A DNA stretch of 64,000 nt from NCBI GenBank assembly GCA_023397905.1, contig JAEWSZ010000186.1, positions 62,001 to 126,000 of the forward strand, read 5' to 3'. Source of the stretch: Bacillota bacterium (GTDB taxonomy: Bacteria; Bacillota; Clostridia; Acetivibrionales; DSM-1351). Numbering within the stretch: position 1 is the first letter of the stretch; the number at the start of each line of letters is the position of its first letter. A model generated the notes under the pieces. It saw nothing but the letters and a program-made list of their open reading frames with translations, did no database searches and was not told where the DNA came from. Both the position numbers and the translations under genes were made by a program. Below, in pieces: positions 51,595 to 59,897 of the stretch.

Positions 51595-51745
51595 TATAAA
51601 TTATAATTATTTGAATTCTCCTGCCGTCTTACGGCTCCCGAAAACATGATTTCCAGGTTTTTCATGGTTCTTACGATTTTATTCTGAATTCTGCTTTCTG
51701 ACCACATAATTCCGCCTTTAGGGTTTTATTCTGAATTCTGAATCC
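51595..51745. repeat. ATTCTGAATTCTG-type degenerate repeat upstream of the HD gene
   Basis: Short units such as TTATTCTGAATTCTG occur at about 51670 and 51728, the complement of the ATTCAG units at 10183-10450. The tract reaches into the 3' end of the PatB-like gene. Confidence 0.5.
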
Positions 51746-52916
51746 GTCCCTTCACCGCTTCCTCCAGCTGTAAAAGCGCCTTTTTCAGAATTTGCCGCGG
51801 GCACGCCATATTTATGCGCTGGAAGCCGCTGCCCTCGGCGCCGAACATAAGTCCTCCGTCCAGCCACAGTCTCGCCTTGTCTGTAACCAGCGCTTCAAGG
51901 GCCTCGTCGGACAAGCCCAGAGCTTTAAAATCCAGCCATAGGAGATAAGTGCCCTGTGGCTCAACCAGTTTTACCTGCGGGAGTCTTTCAACCAGGAACT
52001 CCCTGGTAAAATCCAGATTTCCGGCCAGGTATTCCTTAAGCTGGGCAAGCCACTCCCTTCCGTGCTCATATGCCGCCCTGCAAGCCACAAGCCCCATTAT
52101 ATTCAGTTGGCTGTAACCGCTTTTCACTATCTCTTTCTCAATTCTTTCCTTGATACCGCTGTTTTTTATTATTATATTTGAAACCTGAAGTCCCGCAAGA
52201 TTAAAGGTCTTGCTCGGAGCCGTGCAGGTTATGGCAATATCTGCGTACTCCGGCTTGAGATTGGCAAATATCCTGTGCTTGTGGCCCTCAAAAACAAAGT
52301 CGGAATGGATTTCATCCGATACCACGATAACACCGTGCCTGACGCATATATCCCCAATAGTCACAAGTTCCTCTTTTGTCCATACCCGTCCCACCGGATT
52401 ATGGGGATTGCACAGTATAAAAAGCTTCACTCTGTTCTTTACTATTTTATCTTCAAAATCTTCAAAATCCATATGATAAGCGCCATTTTCATAAACAAGA
52501 GGATTATTGACAAGCACCCGCCCATTTGCCAGTATTGTCTCGGAAAATGGATAGTATACCGGCTGCTGGATCAATACGCCCTCTCCTTCTCTGCTGAATG
52601 CCCTGACGGCCATTGCAACGGCAAAAACTATCCCCGGCGTTTTTACAAGCCACTGGGGTTTTATACTCCAGTCATAATTTTCGGCATACCAGCTATACAA
52701 TGCGTTAAAATACTCCTGATTCACCTCGGAATATCCGAAAATACCGTGCCCGGAGACAGCCTCAAGGGCTTCTGTCACCTGAGGAGGAGTTCTGAAATCC
52801 ATATCGGCCACCCACAGCGGAATAACATCCTCCGGCTTGCCCCGCTGCCTGGCAAAATCATATTTCAGTGAATTGGTATTCCGCCTGTCGATAATTTCAT
52901 CGAAATCATATTTCAT
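51726..52916 (-). CDS. patB: PLP-dependent C-S lyase/aminotransferase, MalY/PatB type
   Basis: This fold-type I PLP enzyme (396 residues) cleaves cystathionine or cysteine conjugates, giving homocysteine or thiols, pyruvate and ammonia. It has the MalY/PatB pattern: IDRRNTNSLKYDF, PLWVADMDFRTPP, CNPHNPVGRVW, DEIHSDFVF and the Schiff-base lysine in APSKTFNLAGLQ. The ATG at 52916 follows AGGAGAC. It is divergent from cysK, which fits a shared role in sulfur amino acid metabolism. Aminotransferase activity is an alternative for some members. Confidence 0.9.
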   Translation of the reverse strand: MKYDFDEIIDRRNTNSLKYDFARQRGKPEDVIPLWVADMDFRTPPQVTEALEAVSGHGIFGYSEVNQEYFNALYSWYAENYDWSIKPQWLVKTPGIVFAVAMAVRAFSREGEGVLIQQPVYYPFSETILANGRVLVNNPLVYENGAYHMDFEDFEDKIVKNRVKLFILCNPHNPVGRVWTKEELVTIGDICVRHGVIVVSDEIHSDFVFEGHKHRIFANLKPEYADIAITCTAPSKTFNLAGLQVSNIIIKNSGIKERIEKEIVKSGYSQLNIMGLVACRAAYEHGREWLAQLKEYLAGNLDFTREFLVERLPQVKLVEPQGTYLLWLDFKALGLSDEALEALVTDKARLWLDGGLMFGAEGSGFQRINMACPRQILKKALLQLEEAVKGRIQNSE

Positions 52917-52919
52917 ATC

Positions 52920-53090
52920 CTGTCTCCTATCTTATACGCTGTGTCCTGTATCCTATCTCCAACATTCAATCCCCGATATCTGATCTGCAATTATCTTATA
53001 TCCAACACCCAAACTCTAATCTCCAATATTAAACATCCTGTATTTAATCTCTCACATCCGGCTTCTATCAATATATATTACCCTCCTGAT
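52920..53090. repeat. Degenerate TCCTGTATCC/ATCTCCAAT-rich tract
   Basis: Non-coding tract of loosely repeated words (TCCTGTCTCC, TCCTGTATCC, TATCTCCAACA, ATCTCCAATATT). It fills about half of the 370-bp gap between the PatB-like gene and cysK. It is similar in style to the ATTCAG tracts but with different words. Confidence 0.5.
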
Positions 53091-53104
53091 CTTTCAAAGT
53101 CAAT

Positions 53105-53204
53105 ATCATACTAAACATATATGATTTATATAACATTTTTTTCTTAAACCTGTTGACAATTGACAGCAGTTGAATTATAATCAAATCATACTAAGTTTAT
53201 ATGA
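53105..53204 (+). promoter_or_regulatory. cysK promoter flanked by two TCATA-N9-TATGA palindromes
   Basis: A consensus promoter TTGACA (53153-53158), 17 bp, TATAAT (53176-53181) lies between two 20-bp boxes (53105-53124 and 53185-53204) that share 17 of 20 bases. The second box overlaps the predicted transcript start, so repression is likely, perhaps by a CymR-like Rrf2 regulator (inference). Confidence 0.75.
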
Positions 53205-53288
53205 AATGTATGAGATATTTGTAAACAGTATTAAACCGTATAAATATACAAGTATAAATAAATAATTAAAATAAAGGAGTGTATTAAC

Positions 53289-54221
53289 ATGCCAAAAATT
53301 TATAAGAGCCTCACGGATTTAATAGGGAAAACCCCTCTTCTTGAATTATCAAATTATGAAAAAAAGCATGATTTGAAAGCTACTCTTGTTGGAAAACTGG
53401 AATATTACAATCCCGCCGGAAGCGTTAAGGACAGAATTGCCAAATCCATGATTGATGATGCCGAAGCAAAAGGACTCCTTAAAGAGGGTTCGGTAATAAT
53501 TGAGCCGACCAGCGGAAACACCGGTATAGGACTTGCGTCTGTGGCTGCTGCAAGAGGTTATAAGATTATCCTCACAATGCCTGAGACAATGAGTATAGAA
53601 CGCAGAAACCTTTTAAAGGCTTATGGTGCGGAGCTGGTTCTGACCGAAGGCGCAAAAGGTATGAAAGGCGCTATCGCCAAGGCTGAAGAGTTGGCCCAGT
53701 CCACTCCCAACAGCTTTATTCCCGGCCAGTTTGTAAATCCGGCCAATCCTGCCGTTCATAAGTCTACAACAGGTCCTGAGATCTGGGATGATACCGACGG
53801 AAAGGTGGACATCTTTGTTTCCGGAATCGGAACCGGCGGAACAATAAGCGGTGTTGGAGAATTCTTGAAATCCAAAAATCCAAATGTAAAAATAATAGCT
53901 GTTGAACCCGCAAGTTCTCCGGTTCTTTCAAAAGGAACTCCGGGTCCTCATAAAATACAGGGTATCGGAGCAGGTTTCGTTCCCGACACTCTCAATACAA
54001 AGATTTATGATGAGATCATTGTTGTTGAAAACGAAGACGCATTTGCCACAGGCAGAGAGCTGTCAAAGGTTGAAGGACTGCTGATAGGCATATCCTCCGG
54101 CGCCGCAGCCTGGGCTGCAACCCAGATTGCAAAGCGCCCTGAAAATGCCGGAAAGACTATTGTTGTTTTATTGCCTGACACAGGTGAAAGATATCTCTCC
54201 ACTCCTTTATTTTCAGAATAA
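53289..54221 (+). CDS. cysK: Cysteine synthase A (O-acetylserine sulfhydrylase)
   Basis: CysK makes L-cysteine from O-acetylserine and sulfide using PLP. The 310-residue protein has the PLP lysine in NPAGSVKDRIAKSM, the substrate loop EPTSGNTGIGLA, the PLP-phosphate loop GIGTGGTISGVG and the C-terminal GISSGAAAWAA. Length is typical. The ATG follows AAAGGAG. A strong promoter with two flanking palindromes lies upstream and a terminator follows, so it is a single-gene transcript. The divergent PatB-like gene is also in sulfur metabolism. Confidence 0.96.
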   Translation: MPKIYKSLTDLIGKTPLLELSNYEKKHDLKATLVGKLEYYNPAGSVKDRIAKSMIDDAEAKGLLKEGSVIIEPTSGNTGIGLASVAAARGYKIILTMPETMSIERRNLLKAYGAELVLTEGAKGMKGAIAKAEELAQSTPNSFIPGQFVNPANPAVHKSTTGPEIWDDTDGKVDIFVSGIGTGGTISGVGEFLKSKNPNVKIIAVEPASSPVLSKGTPGPHKIQGIGAGFVPDTLNTKIYDEIIVVENEDAFATGRELSKVEGLLIGISSGAAAWAATQIAKRPENAGKTIVVLLPDTGERYLSTPLFSE

Positions 54222-54242
54222 TTAAACAGCCGGTCCTTTTTC

Positions 54243-54282
54243 AAGGCAGAAGTTGAGCTAAAAGCTTGCTTCTGCCTTTTTT
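54243..54282 (+). terminator. Rho-independent terminator of cysK
   Basis: 10-bp stem (54243-54252 and 54269-54278, AAGGCAGAAG arms) with an inner AGCT pair and a T6 run, about 20 bp past the stop codon. Confidence 0.9.
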
Positions 54283-54332
54283 AATGTTAAAATAAAATAC
54301 GGAGCATTTAATTTTTCAGGGAGTGAAGAATT

Positions 54333-55145
54333 TTGAATATCATAATAACCGCAGGGGGCACAACAGAAAAAATAGACGACGTCAGGTCCATCTCAAACAG
54401 TTCCACCGGAAGATTGGGCTCTGCGATAGCACAAGCCTTTATCAAGTCGGATAATTTTTCCGGCTGCACGATATATTACATATGCGGCCAGAATGCCGTA
54501 GTGCCCCCGTCGGATAAGATCACCCCTATCAGGATAGGCGGTGTGGGCGAACTTGTATCACAAATTGAAAATATAATGGCAGCAGAAGAGATAGATATAT
54601 TCATCCACTCCATGGCAGTCAGCGATTATACGGTTAAATCAGTTACCACTAAAAACCGCATCCAGGATTCCATAAAATCATTTTTCGACGGTAAGGCCAG
54701 CGGCGGATATGGCCATAGGCAGGATTCCTCCGGCGAACTGGCGGCCGGGATCCTCTCTGCTGCTTTTGACGGGACAAGCCCCTTGAACTCCTCCGGCAAA
54801 ATCAGTTCAGACATGGAGGATCTGATCATTGAGATGAAAAGAACTCCGAAAGTGATCGGGATGATCAAGAAGCTCTGTCCCCAAGTCCTGCTTGTGGGAT
54901 TTAAGCTTTTGAGCAGCGTTGACAGGGAAACCCTGATAGACGTGGCCTATGACCTGCTCAAAAAGAACAGCTGCGATCTGGTCCTTGCCAACGATCTGGC
55001 ACAGATCACAAAGGACCGCCACACCGGGTATCTGATTTCGGAGGACAAGTCTTACGAAAGGCTTGAGACAAAGGAAGAGATAGCCCTGGCCGTAGTAAAC
55101 CGGGTAACCGTTCTGCTCTCGGAGCGGAACAAAGAAAGGAAGTGA
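54333..55145 (+). CDS. coaB: Phosphopantothenate-cysteine ligase (stand-alone CoaB)
   Basis: CoaB joins 4'-phosphopantothenate and cysteine in coenzyme A synthesis. In most bacteria it is fused behind CoaC (Dfp); here the two are separate and in the order coaB-coaC. The 270-residue protein has ITAGGTTEKIDDVRSISNSSTGRLG at the N terminus, HSMAVSDYTV and a C-terminal CDLVLANDL with nucleotide- and substrate-binding residues. The start is a TTG at 54333 with GGGAGTG upstream. It is about 40 residues longer than streptococcal CoaB, mainly in a Gly/Ser-rich loop near residues 120-155. coaC follows directly. Confidence 0.92.
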   Translation: MNIIITAGGTTEKIDDVRSISNSSTGRLGSAIAQAFIKSDNFSGCTIYYICGQNAVVPPSDKITPIRIGGVGELVSQIENIMAAEEIDIFIHSMAVSDYTVKSVTTKNRIQDSIKSFFDGKASGGYGHRQDSSGELAAGILSAAFDGTSPLNSSGKISSDMEDLIIEMKRTPKVIGMIKKLCPQVLLVGFKLLSSVDRETLIDVAYDLLKKNSCDLVLANDLAQITKDRHTGYLISEDKSYERLETKEEIALAVVNRVTVLLSERNKERK

Positions 55146-55151
55146 ATTATT

Positions 55152-55691
55152 CTGAAAAATATTATTTTAGGTGTCACAGGAAGTATTGCAGCTTATAAAG
55201 CCGCGGATATTTCAAATATATTAACCAAAAAGGGGTACAACGTGGATGTGATAATGACCGCAAGCGCCTGTGAATTTATAACGCCCCTCACATTTCAATC
55301 TCTCACTAAAAACAAGGTTTACACCCATATGTTTGAGGAGATCACTCCCAGTGAAATCAAGCATATTTCACTGGCAAAGAAGGCCGATCTCTGCCTGATC
55401 GCCCCTGCCACGGCCAACATCATAGGCAAGCTGGCAAGCGGCATTGCCGACGACATGCTTTCCACAGTGGTTATGGCAATGGACAGTACCCCCATATTTA
55501 TCTGCCCTGCCATGAATACCAACATGTACAATAACCCTGTCGTACAGCATAATATTGAGGCGCTTTCCCGGTACGGATACCGTTTCGTAGATCCCAGAGA
55601 ATCTGTTCTGGCCTGCGGCGACCTTGGAAAAGGCGCTCTTGCCGACGTGGATACAATAATTTCCGCCGTGGAAGAATATTTCAAGGTATAG
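55152..55691 (+). CDS. coaC: Phosphopantothenoylcysteine decarboxylase (stand-alone CoaC), non-ATG start
   Basis: CoaC is a flavoprotein that decarboxylates phosphopantothenoylcysteine. The 179-residue protein contains ILGVTGSIAAYKAADI (flavin-binding N terminus), the active-site histidine in EIKHISLAKKAD, APATANIIGKLA and the substrate motif PAMNTNM. The first in-frame ATG (55242) would cut off the flavin-binding segment, so the gene must start earlier. Between the in-frame TGA at 55143-55145 (the coaB stop codon) and the conserved region only ATT (55146, 55149) and CTG (55152) are available. CTG at 55152 with AGGAAG nine bases upstream is chosen; ATT is possible. Confidence 0.85.
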   Translation: MKNIILGVTGSIAAYKAADISNILTKKGYNVDVIMTASACEFITPLTFQSLTKNKVYTHMFEEITPSEIKHISLAKKADLCLIAPATANIIGKLASGIADDMLSTVVMAMDSTPIFICPAMNTNMYNNPVVQHNIEALSRYGYRFVDPRESVLACGDLGKGALADVDTIISAVEEYFKV

Positions 55692-55725
55692 CGGAAAAAT
55701 AACCCTGTAAACCGAGGAGGCTGTT

Positions 55726-56718
55726 TTGGAGAAAATTAATATAAATGAATTTCAGGGCATCCATATTGGACATGCCCAGAATATAAAGGCCGGTACGGGC
55801 TGCACGGTCATACTGTGCCCCGAAGGCGCTGTCTGCGGCGTCGACGTCCGCGGCGGATCGCCCGGGACCCGTGATACGGACGCACTGAACCCAATAAACA
55901 ACAGGAAGTGCGTTCACGGCATTTTGCTGGCGGGCGGAAGCTCCTTTGGGCTGGACGCCGCAGGAGGCGTCATGCAGTATCTGGAAGAGAACAGCATAGG
56001 AAGAGATGTGGGCAGGACCCTTGTGCCCAATGTATGCGGTGCCATCCTGTTCGATCTGAAATGCGGCGACCACAGGGTCCGTCCTGATAAGGAAATGGGC
56101 TATGCCGCCTGTGTAAACGCATTTTCAGAGCCGGCTTTCAGAAGCGGAAGCGTAGGCGCCGGCACCGGAGCCCTTATAGGAAAAATAAGCGGAAGCATTC
56201 ATGCCATGAAGGGCGGAATCGGAAGTACCGCTTTCCGAATAGGCGATCTGATGGTGGGAGCGGTTATGGCGGTCAACTGCGTCGGAGATATCTATGACCC
56301 CGGTGAAGGAAAGCTCATTGCCGGAGTGCTGTCCGGCAGCACGGCGGCCTATAATTCTATAAAACTTGGATCTACCGAGGAATTAATGCTTGCCAATTAC
56401 AAAAGCGACAGGGATTTTTTCAGCGAAAATACTGTCATCGGCTGCGTGATTACCAATGCAAAACTGACAAAGGCACAGGCCACCAAGCTGGCCTCCATAG
56501 GCCAGAACGGCATAGCAAGGACTGTGAGGCCCGCCCATTCTATATTTGACGGCGATACGGTTTTCACCCTGAGTACAGGCGAGATCGACGCCAACTTCGA
56601 TTCAATAGGCATCCTGGCGGCAAGAGCCGTAGAGGCAGCCATTATTGACGGTGTAAAAAGTGCAGAATCCCTGCATGGCTTTGTCTCTTACAAGGACTTG
56701 CGCAATAGTGTGCTTTAA
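55726..56718 (+). CDS. P1/S58-family peptidase (DmpA-like N-terminal nucleophile hydrolase)
   Basis: These enzymes self-cleave to expose an N-terminal Ser or Thr and hydrolyse short peptides, D-esters or beta-peptides. The 330-residue protein has VRGGSPGTRDTD near the N terminus, LLAGGSSFGLDAAGGV, and the likely cleavage site in SENTVIGCVITNAKLTKAQ, where the threonine after Asn would be the nucleophile. There is no signal peptide. The start is a TTG at 55726 with GAGGAGG. It follows coaC by 35 bp in the same direction, so it may share that transcript, but no functional link is known. A MITE-like element follows it directly. Confidence 0.85.
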   Translation: MEKININEFQGIHIGHAQNIKAGTGCTVILCPEGAVCGVDVRGGSPGTRDTDALNPINNRKCVHGILLAGGSSFGLDAAGGVMQYLEENSIGRDVGRTLVPNVCGAILFDLKCGDHRVRPDKEMGYAACVNAFSEPAFRSGSVGAGTGALIGKISGSIHAMKGGIGSTAFRIGDLMVGAVMAVNCVGDIYDPGEGKLIAGVLSGSTAAYNSIKLGSTEELMLANYKSDRDFFSENTVIGCVITNAKLTKAQATKLASIGQNGIARTVRPAHSIFDGDTVFTLSTGEIDANFDSIGILAARAVEAAIIDGVKSAESLHGFVSYKDLRNSVL

Positions 56719-56723
56719 CGAAA

Positions 56724-57119
56724 AGAGGCTGTTGTAAAATAAAATTCAATATATGTAAAGTTCCAATTATAACTGGTCCTTCCCGTACCAACCCGTAGCC
56801 AATGTGCAGCACAAGGTACACCGCACATCAATAGCTTCGTCTTAGTGCAGTATTTGAATTATCTGTAATGGCTCGGCCTCGATATTTTAGCTGTCGCTTA
56901 CATTCGCCATCCGGGCTCATAGTTCGCTAAAACAGACCTCCTGTCCGTTTTACAGCTAAAATACCCATTCCTTGCCAGCAGCTAAAATCAAATCCTGCAA
57001 TGCGCGCCGCTATTGATGCACGCCATACCTTTATCCGTGCTTCACATTGAATAAGTTGTACCTGAGGACCAGTAAAAACTCTTCGCATATATTGAATACA
57101 TTTTTTTGCAACAGCCTCT
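56724..57119. repeat. MITE-like element, copy B (396 bp, nested palindrome)
   Basis: Imperfect terminal inverted repeats of about 38 bp (from 56724, AGAGGCTGTTG; to 57119) with TTCAATATATG near both ends. The left half resembles copy A in reverse complement. The right half contains a diverged inverted version of the same sequence (CTATTGATGCACGCC, CTGAGGACCAGT), and the centre holds ATTTTAGCTG and CAGCTAAAAT. It fills the gap between two convergent genes and has no credible gene. Confidence 0.8.
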
Positions 57120-57136
57120 CAAATGTATGTTCAGCT

Positions 57137-58237
57137 CTATCTCACTACCCTTGCGCCAAGTCCCTTCATGACGCTTTCCACCTCTTTAAGGCTGGCCATG
57201 GAGGTGTCTCCGGGCGTGGTCATGGCAAGGGCTCCATGGGCCACTCCGTAATTTACCGCCTTCTGAGCGTCATCCGAAGTCATCAGGCCGTACACCAATC
57301 CCGAGGCAAAGCTGTCGCCGCCTCCGACCCTGTCGTATATCTCAAGGGCCGGGAACTCAATAGACCTGTAAATATTGCCCTGGGCCCAGCATATTGCGCT
57401 CCAGTCATTGACGGTGGCTGTTTTCACACCTCTCAGGGTTGTGGCGACTACTTTCATGTTAGGATATTCGACGACAACTTTATCTATCATTTTCTTATAG
57501 CCCTCAATATCCAGTTCCTTCAGGTTACTGTCATTGCCTTCCACCTCGAAGCCCAGGCACTGGGTAAAATCCTCTTCGTTTCCGATCATTACGTCGATAT
57601 ATTTTGCTATTTCCCTGTTGACCTCCTGGGCCTTTTTGCTCCCGCCTATATAATTCCACAGGGACGGCCTGTAATTCAGGTCATAGGAAACTATGGTATT
57701 GTATTTTTTGGCGGTTCTGACCGCCTCCAGCACCACCTCAGGCGTAGTTTCGGACAGGGCTGCAAATATTCCTCCCGTATGGAACCACCTGGCACCCAAC
57801 TGTCCAAATATATATTCCCAGTCCACATCTCCGGATTTTAGCTGGGAGGCCGCGGTATTGGCCCTGTCTGATACTCCCAGGGCGGCTCTTATGCCGAAAC
57901 CCTTCTCGGTAAAATTCAAACCGTTTCTCACAGCCCTGCCTATTCCGTCAAAGGGCATCCATTTTACCAGCGACGTATCCACGCCGCCCTGCAATATCAG
58001 GTCTTCCACCAACCTTCCGATATCGTTTTCGGCAAAAGCCGTAACAACCGCGCAATTCATTCCAAAACACTTGCGCAGGCCTCTGGAGACATTGTATTCT
58101 CCGCCGCCTTCCCAAGCCTTGAATTCTCTGGTATTCTTTATTCTGCCGTCTCCCGGGTCCAGTCTCAGCATTACCTCCCCGAGTGATATACAATCGTATT
58201 TATAGCTGCCTTTCGGCTTTAAATCAAGGATTGACAT
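57137..58237 (-). CDS. kdgK: 2-Keto-3-deoxygluconate kinase (PfkB family)
   Basis: KdgK phosphorylates 2-keto-3-deoxygluconate to KDPG in uronate and pectin breakdown. The 366-residue protein has CISLGEVMLRLDPGD, GGGEYNVSRGLRKCFG, SYDLNYRPSLWN and the catalytic motif VGGGDSFASGLVYG. It is about 40 residues longer than many bacterial KdgK proteins. The frame opens at 58282, but GGAGGG precedes the ATG at 58237. It lies 86 bp downstream of eda in the same direction, the next enzyme of the pathway, which supports the assignment. Upstream uronate enzymes are not in the window. Confidence 0.9.
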   Translation of the reverse strand: MSILDLKPKGSYKYDCISLGEVMLRLDPGDGRIKNTREFKAWEGGGEYNVSRGLRKCFGMNCAVVTAFAENDIGRLVEDLILQGGVDTSLVKWMPFDGIGRAVRNGLNFTEKGFGIRAALGVSDRANTAASQLKSGDVDWEYIFGQLGARWFHTGGIFAALSETTPEVVLEAVRTAKKYNTIVSYDLNYRPSLWNYIGGSKKAQEVNREIAKYIDVMIGNEEDFTQCLGFEVEGNDSNLKELDIEGYKKMIDKVVVEYPNMKVVATTLRGVKTATVNDWSAICWAQGNIYRSIEFPALEIYDRVGGGDSFASGLVYGLMTSDDAQKAVNYGVAHGALAMTTPGDTSMASLKEVESVMKGLGARVVR

Positions 58238-58322
58238 AGTTGCCCTCCATATTGAAAAAAATTTTGGGGTTGATCCGGACACATCCGCTCCGGTATATCC
58301 ATTTACAGTATATTGCCGCCGG

Positions 58323-58964
58323 TTAGCCTCTGGCTTGCTTTACTTTTTCCACAAACTGCTTCCCTATTGTAACGATAGAATCATAATCGCCCTTTTTGGC
58401 TCCGGCAGTCAGATTTCCTCCTACTCCCACCGCAACGCTTCCGGCCTTTATCCACTCGGCCACATTATCCAGGTTTACACCGCCTGTGGGCATCAGTCTG
58501 AGCTGGGGCAGCGGTCCTTTGAAGGCTTTTATAATCGCCGGTCCGAACAGCTCTCCCGGGAATATCTTTACTATGTCTCCGCCTGCTTCCACAGCTTCAA
58601 TAGCCTCTTTAACAGTCATTGCCCCCGGCATGCATGCTATCTGATACCTGTTGCACAGCTTAACGACCTCGGTGTTGAGATAGGGGCTCACAATAAAGCT
58701 TGCCCCTGCCAGAATGGCAGTTCTCGCCGTCTCAGGGTCAAGGATCGTACCCGCTCCGATGATCATTTTACCGTCTTTGTTTGACTCCGCCAGTTTTTTT
58801 ATAACATCTGCCGCACCGTTTACCGTAAAGGTAATTTCGATTGCATTGATTCCGGCCTGTGCACAGGAATCGGCTATTTTCAAAGCCTGCTCCGGACTTT
58901 CCGCCCTTACCACGGCAACCACTCCGCAATCGCAAATCTTCTGCAAAACCTCATTTTTATTCAT
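58323..58964 (-). CDS. eda: KDPG/KHG aldolase
   Basis: Eda cleaves 2-keto-3-deoxy-6-phosphogluconate to pyruvate and glyceraldehyde 3-phosphate. The 213-residue class I aldolase has VVAVVRAESPEQALKIADSC, AIEITFT, MIIGAGTILDPE, ACMPGAMTVKEA and the Schiff-base lysine in DIVKIFPGE, with PTGGVNLDN. The ATG at 58964 follows GGAGG. It is the first gene of an eda-kdgK operon divergent from the GntR/FCD gene; the shared upstream region has a perfect palindrome likely bound by that regulator. Confidence 0.95.
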   Translation of the reverse strand: MNKNEVLQKICDCGVVAVVRAESPEQALKIADSCAQAGINAIEITFTVNGAADVIKKLAESNKDGKMIIGAGTILDPETARTAILAGASFIVSPYLNTEVVKLCNRYQIACMPGAMTVKEAIEAVEAGGDIVKIFPGELFGPAIIKAFKGPLPQLRLMPTGGVNLDNVAEWIKAGSVAVGVGGNLTAGAKKGDYDSIVTIGKQFVEKVKQARG

Positions 58965-59062
58965 GATAACCTCCATATCCCTTTTTAAAATGTTTTAAAA
59001 GAAATTCAGGCTTCAAGAACATTTTTACAAATACCCTTGAACACCATCCTCTTATATATTAA

Positions 59063-59074
59063 TATACTAGTATA
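59063..59074. promoter_or_regulatory. Palindromic candidate operator between eda and the FCD regulator
   Basis: TATACTAGTATA, perfect, extended by ATACAAGT on the right; a related GATATACTTG lies at 59121-59130. FCD/GntR regulators often bind short AT-rich palindromes in divergent regions like this one. Confidence 0.6.
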
Positions 59075-59219
59075 CAAGTTTAATTGTCAATATCCCTTAG
59101 CCCAAATTCATATTATTATTGATATACTTGTGTTAAAATATATTGGTACTCCCAACACCTCAATATCGTGAGGTCCAGGATCCGCGGAGTACCCGAGAAA
59201 CAATTACAGGAGACCGGCT

Positions 59220-59897
59220 ATGAACCGTTTTGACAAAAGTGTCCTTCCCATGAAGGAAATTATCTATATGGAAGTGAAAAATAAAATACTGAACCTGGAA
59301 TACAAACCGGGCCAGATGATCAGCGAGACTGAAATATCCGAGCTGCTCAAAGTCAGCAGAACTCCCGTCAGAGAGGTCTTTATACGGCTGTCCTACGAGA
59401 AGCTTATAAACATATACCCCCAGAAAGGCACCTTTGTATCCCTCATCGACCTGCCGTTTGTAGGAGAAAGTGTCTATATGAGAAGCCTGCTGGAACATAA
59501 TATCATCGGTGAAATACTGGATAAAGGTATCCGCCAGCTGCCCCAGGATATAAAAAGGAACCTGAGACTGCAAAAGGACCTGGTGGAAAATGACGGCGCC
59601 GTGGAGGAATTCCTCGAGCTGGACAATGAATTTCATAAAATAATTTTCAGCGCTGTGGGCCATGAGACTATCTGGGACATTATCAGCACTACAAGGATAC
59701 ATTACAACAGGTACAGGGTTTTGACCATGTACGAGCTTGAAATGCTTAAAAAGGTATTTGACGAGCACTGCCGGCTTATAGAGCTTATAGAGTCCGGCGA
59801 CAAACCCGCTCTTGAAACTATTTTGAAGGAGCACCATTTTTCCGGCTTGAATCATGCGGAAGCCATGAAGGAGAAGTATCCCGACTATTTTTTATAA
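59220..59897 (+). CDS. GntR-family regulator, FadR/FCD subfamily (probable KdgR-like)
   Basis: This 225-residue regulator has an N-terminal winged helix (YKPGQMISETEISELLKVSRTPVREVFIRLSYEKLI) and a helical FCD ligand domain with the metal-binding pattern (LDNEFHKIIFSAVGHE, TRIHYNRYR, DEHCRLIELIESGD, EHHFSGLNHAE). FCD regulators bind carboxylates such as uronates or ketodeoxygluconate. The ATG follows AGGAGA. It is divergent from eda-kdgK and probably regulates that operon. Its 3' end overlaps the next convergent gene by 6 bp. Confidence 0.92.
   Translation: MNRFDKSVLPMKEIIYMEVKNKILNLEYKPGQMISETEISELLKVSRTPVREVFIRLSYEKLINIYPQKGTFVSLIDLPFVGESVYMRSLLEHNIIGEILDKGIRQLPQDIKRNLRLQKDLVENDGAVEEFLELDNEFHKIIFSAVGHETIWDIISTTRIHYNRYRVLTMYELEMLKKVFDEHCRLIELIESGDKPALETILKEHHFSGLNHAEAMKEKYPDYFL

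Noticed and set aside
51573..51707. N-terminal extension of the HD protein by 45 residues
   Set aside because: The extension is encoded by ATTCTG repeat text and a GAGGTG site precedes the internal ATG at 51572.
57047..57841. 264-codon open frame on the plus strand
   Set aside because: It is antisense to kdgK and begins inside the repeat element; kdgK motifs on the other strand are unambiguous.
59160..59855. 231-codon open frame on the minus strand
   Set aside because: It lies antisense to the well-supported GntR/FCD regulator gene, has no ribosome binding site, and its translation has no recognisable motif.
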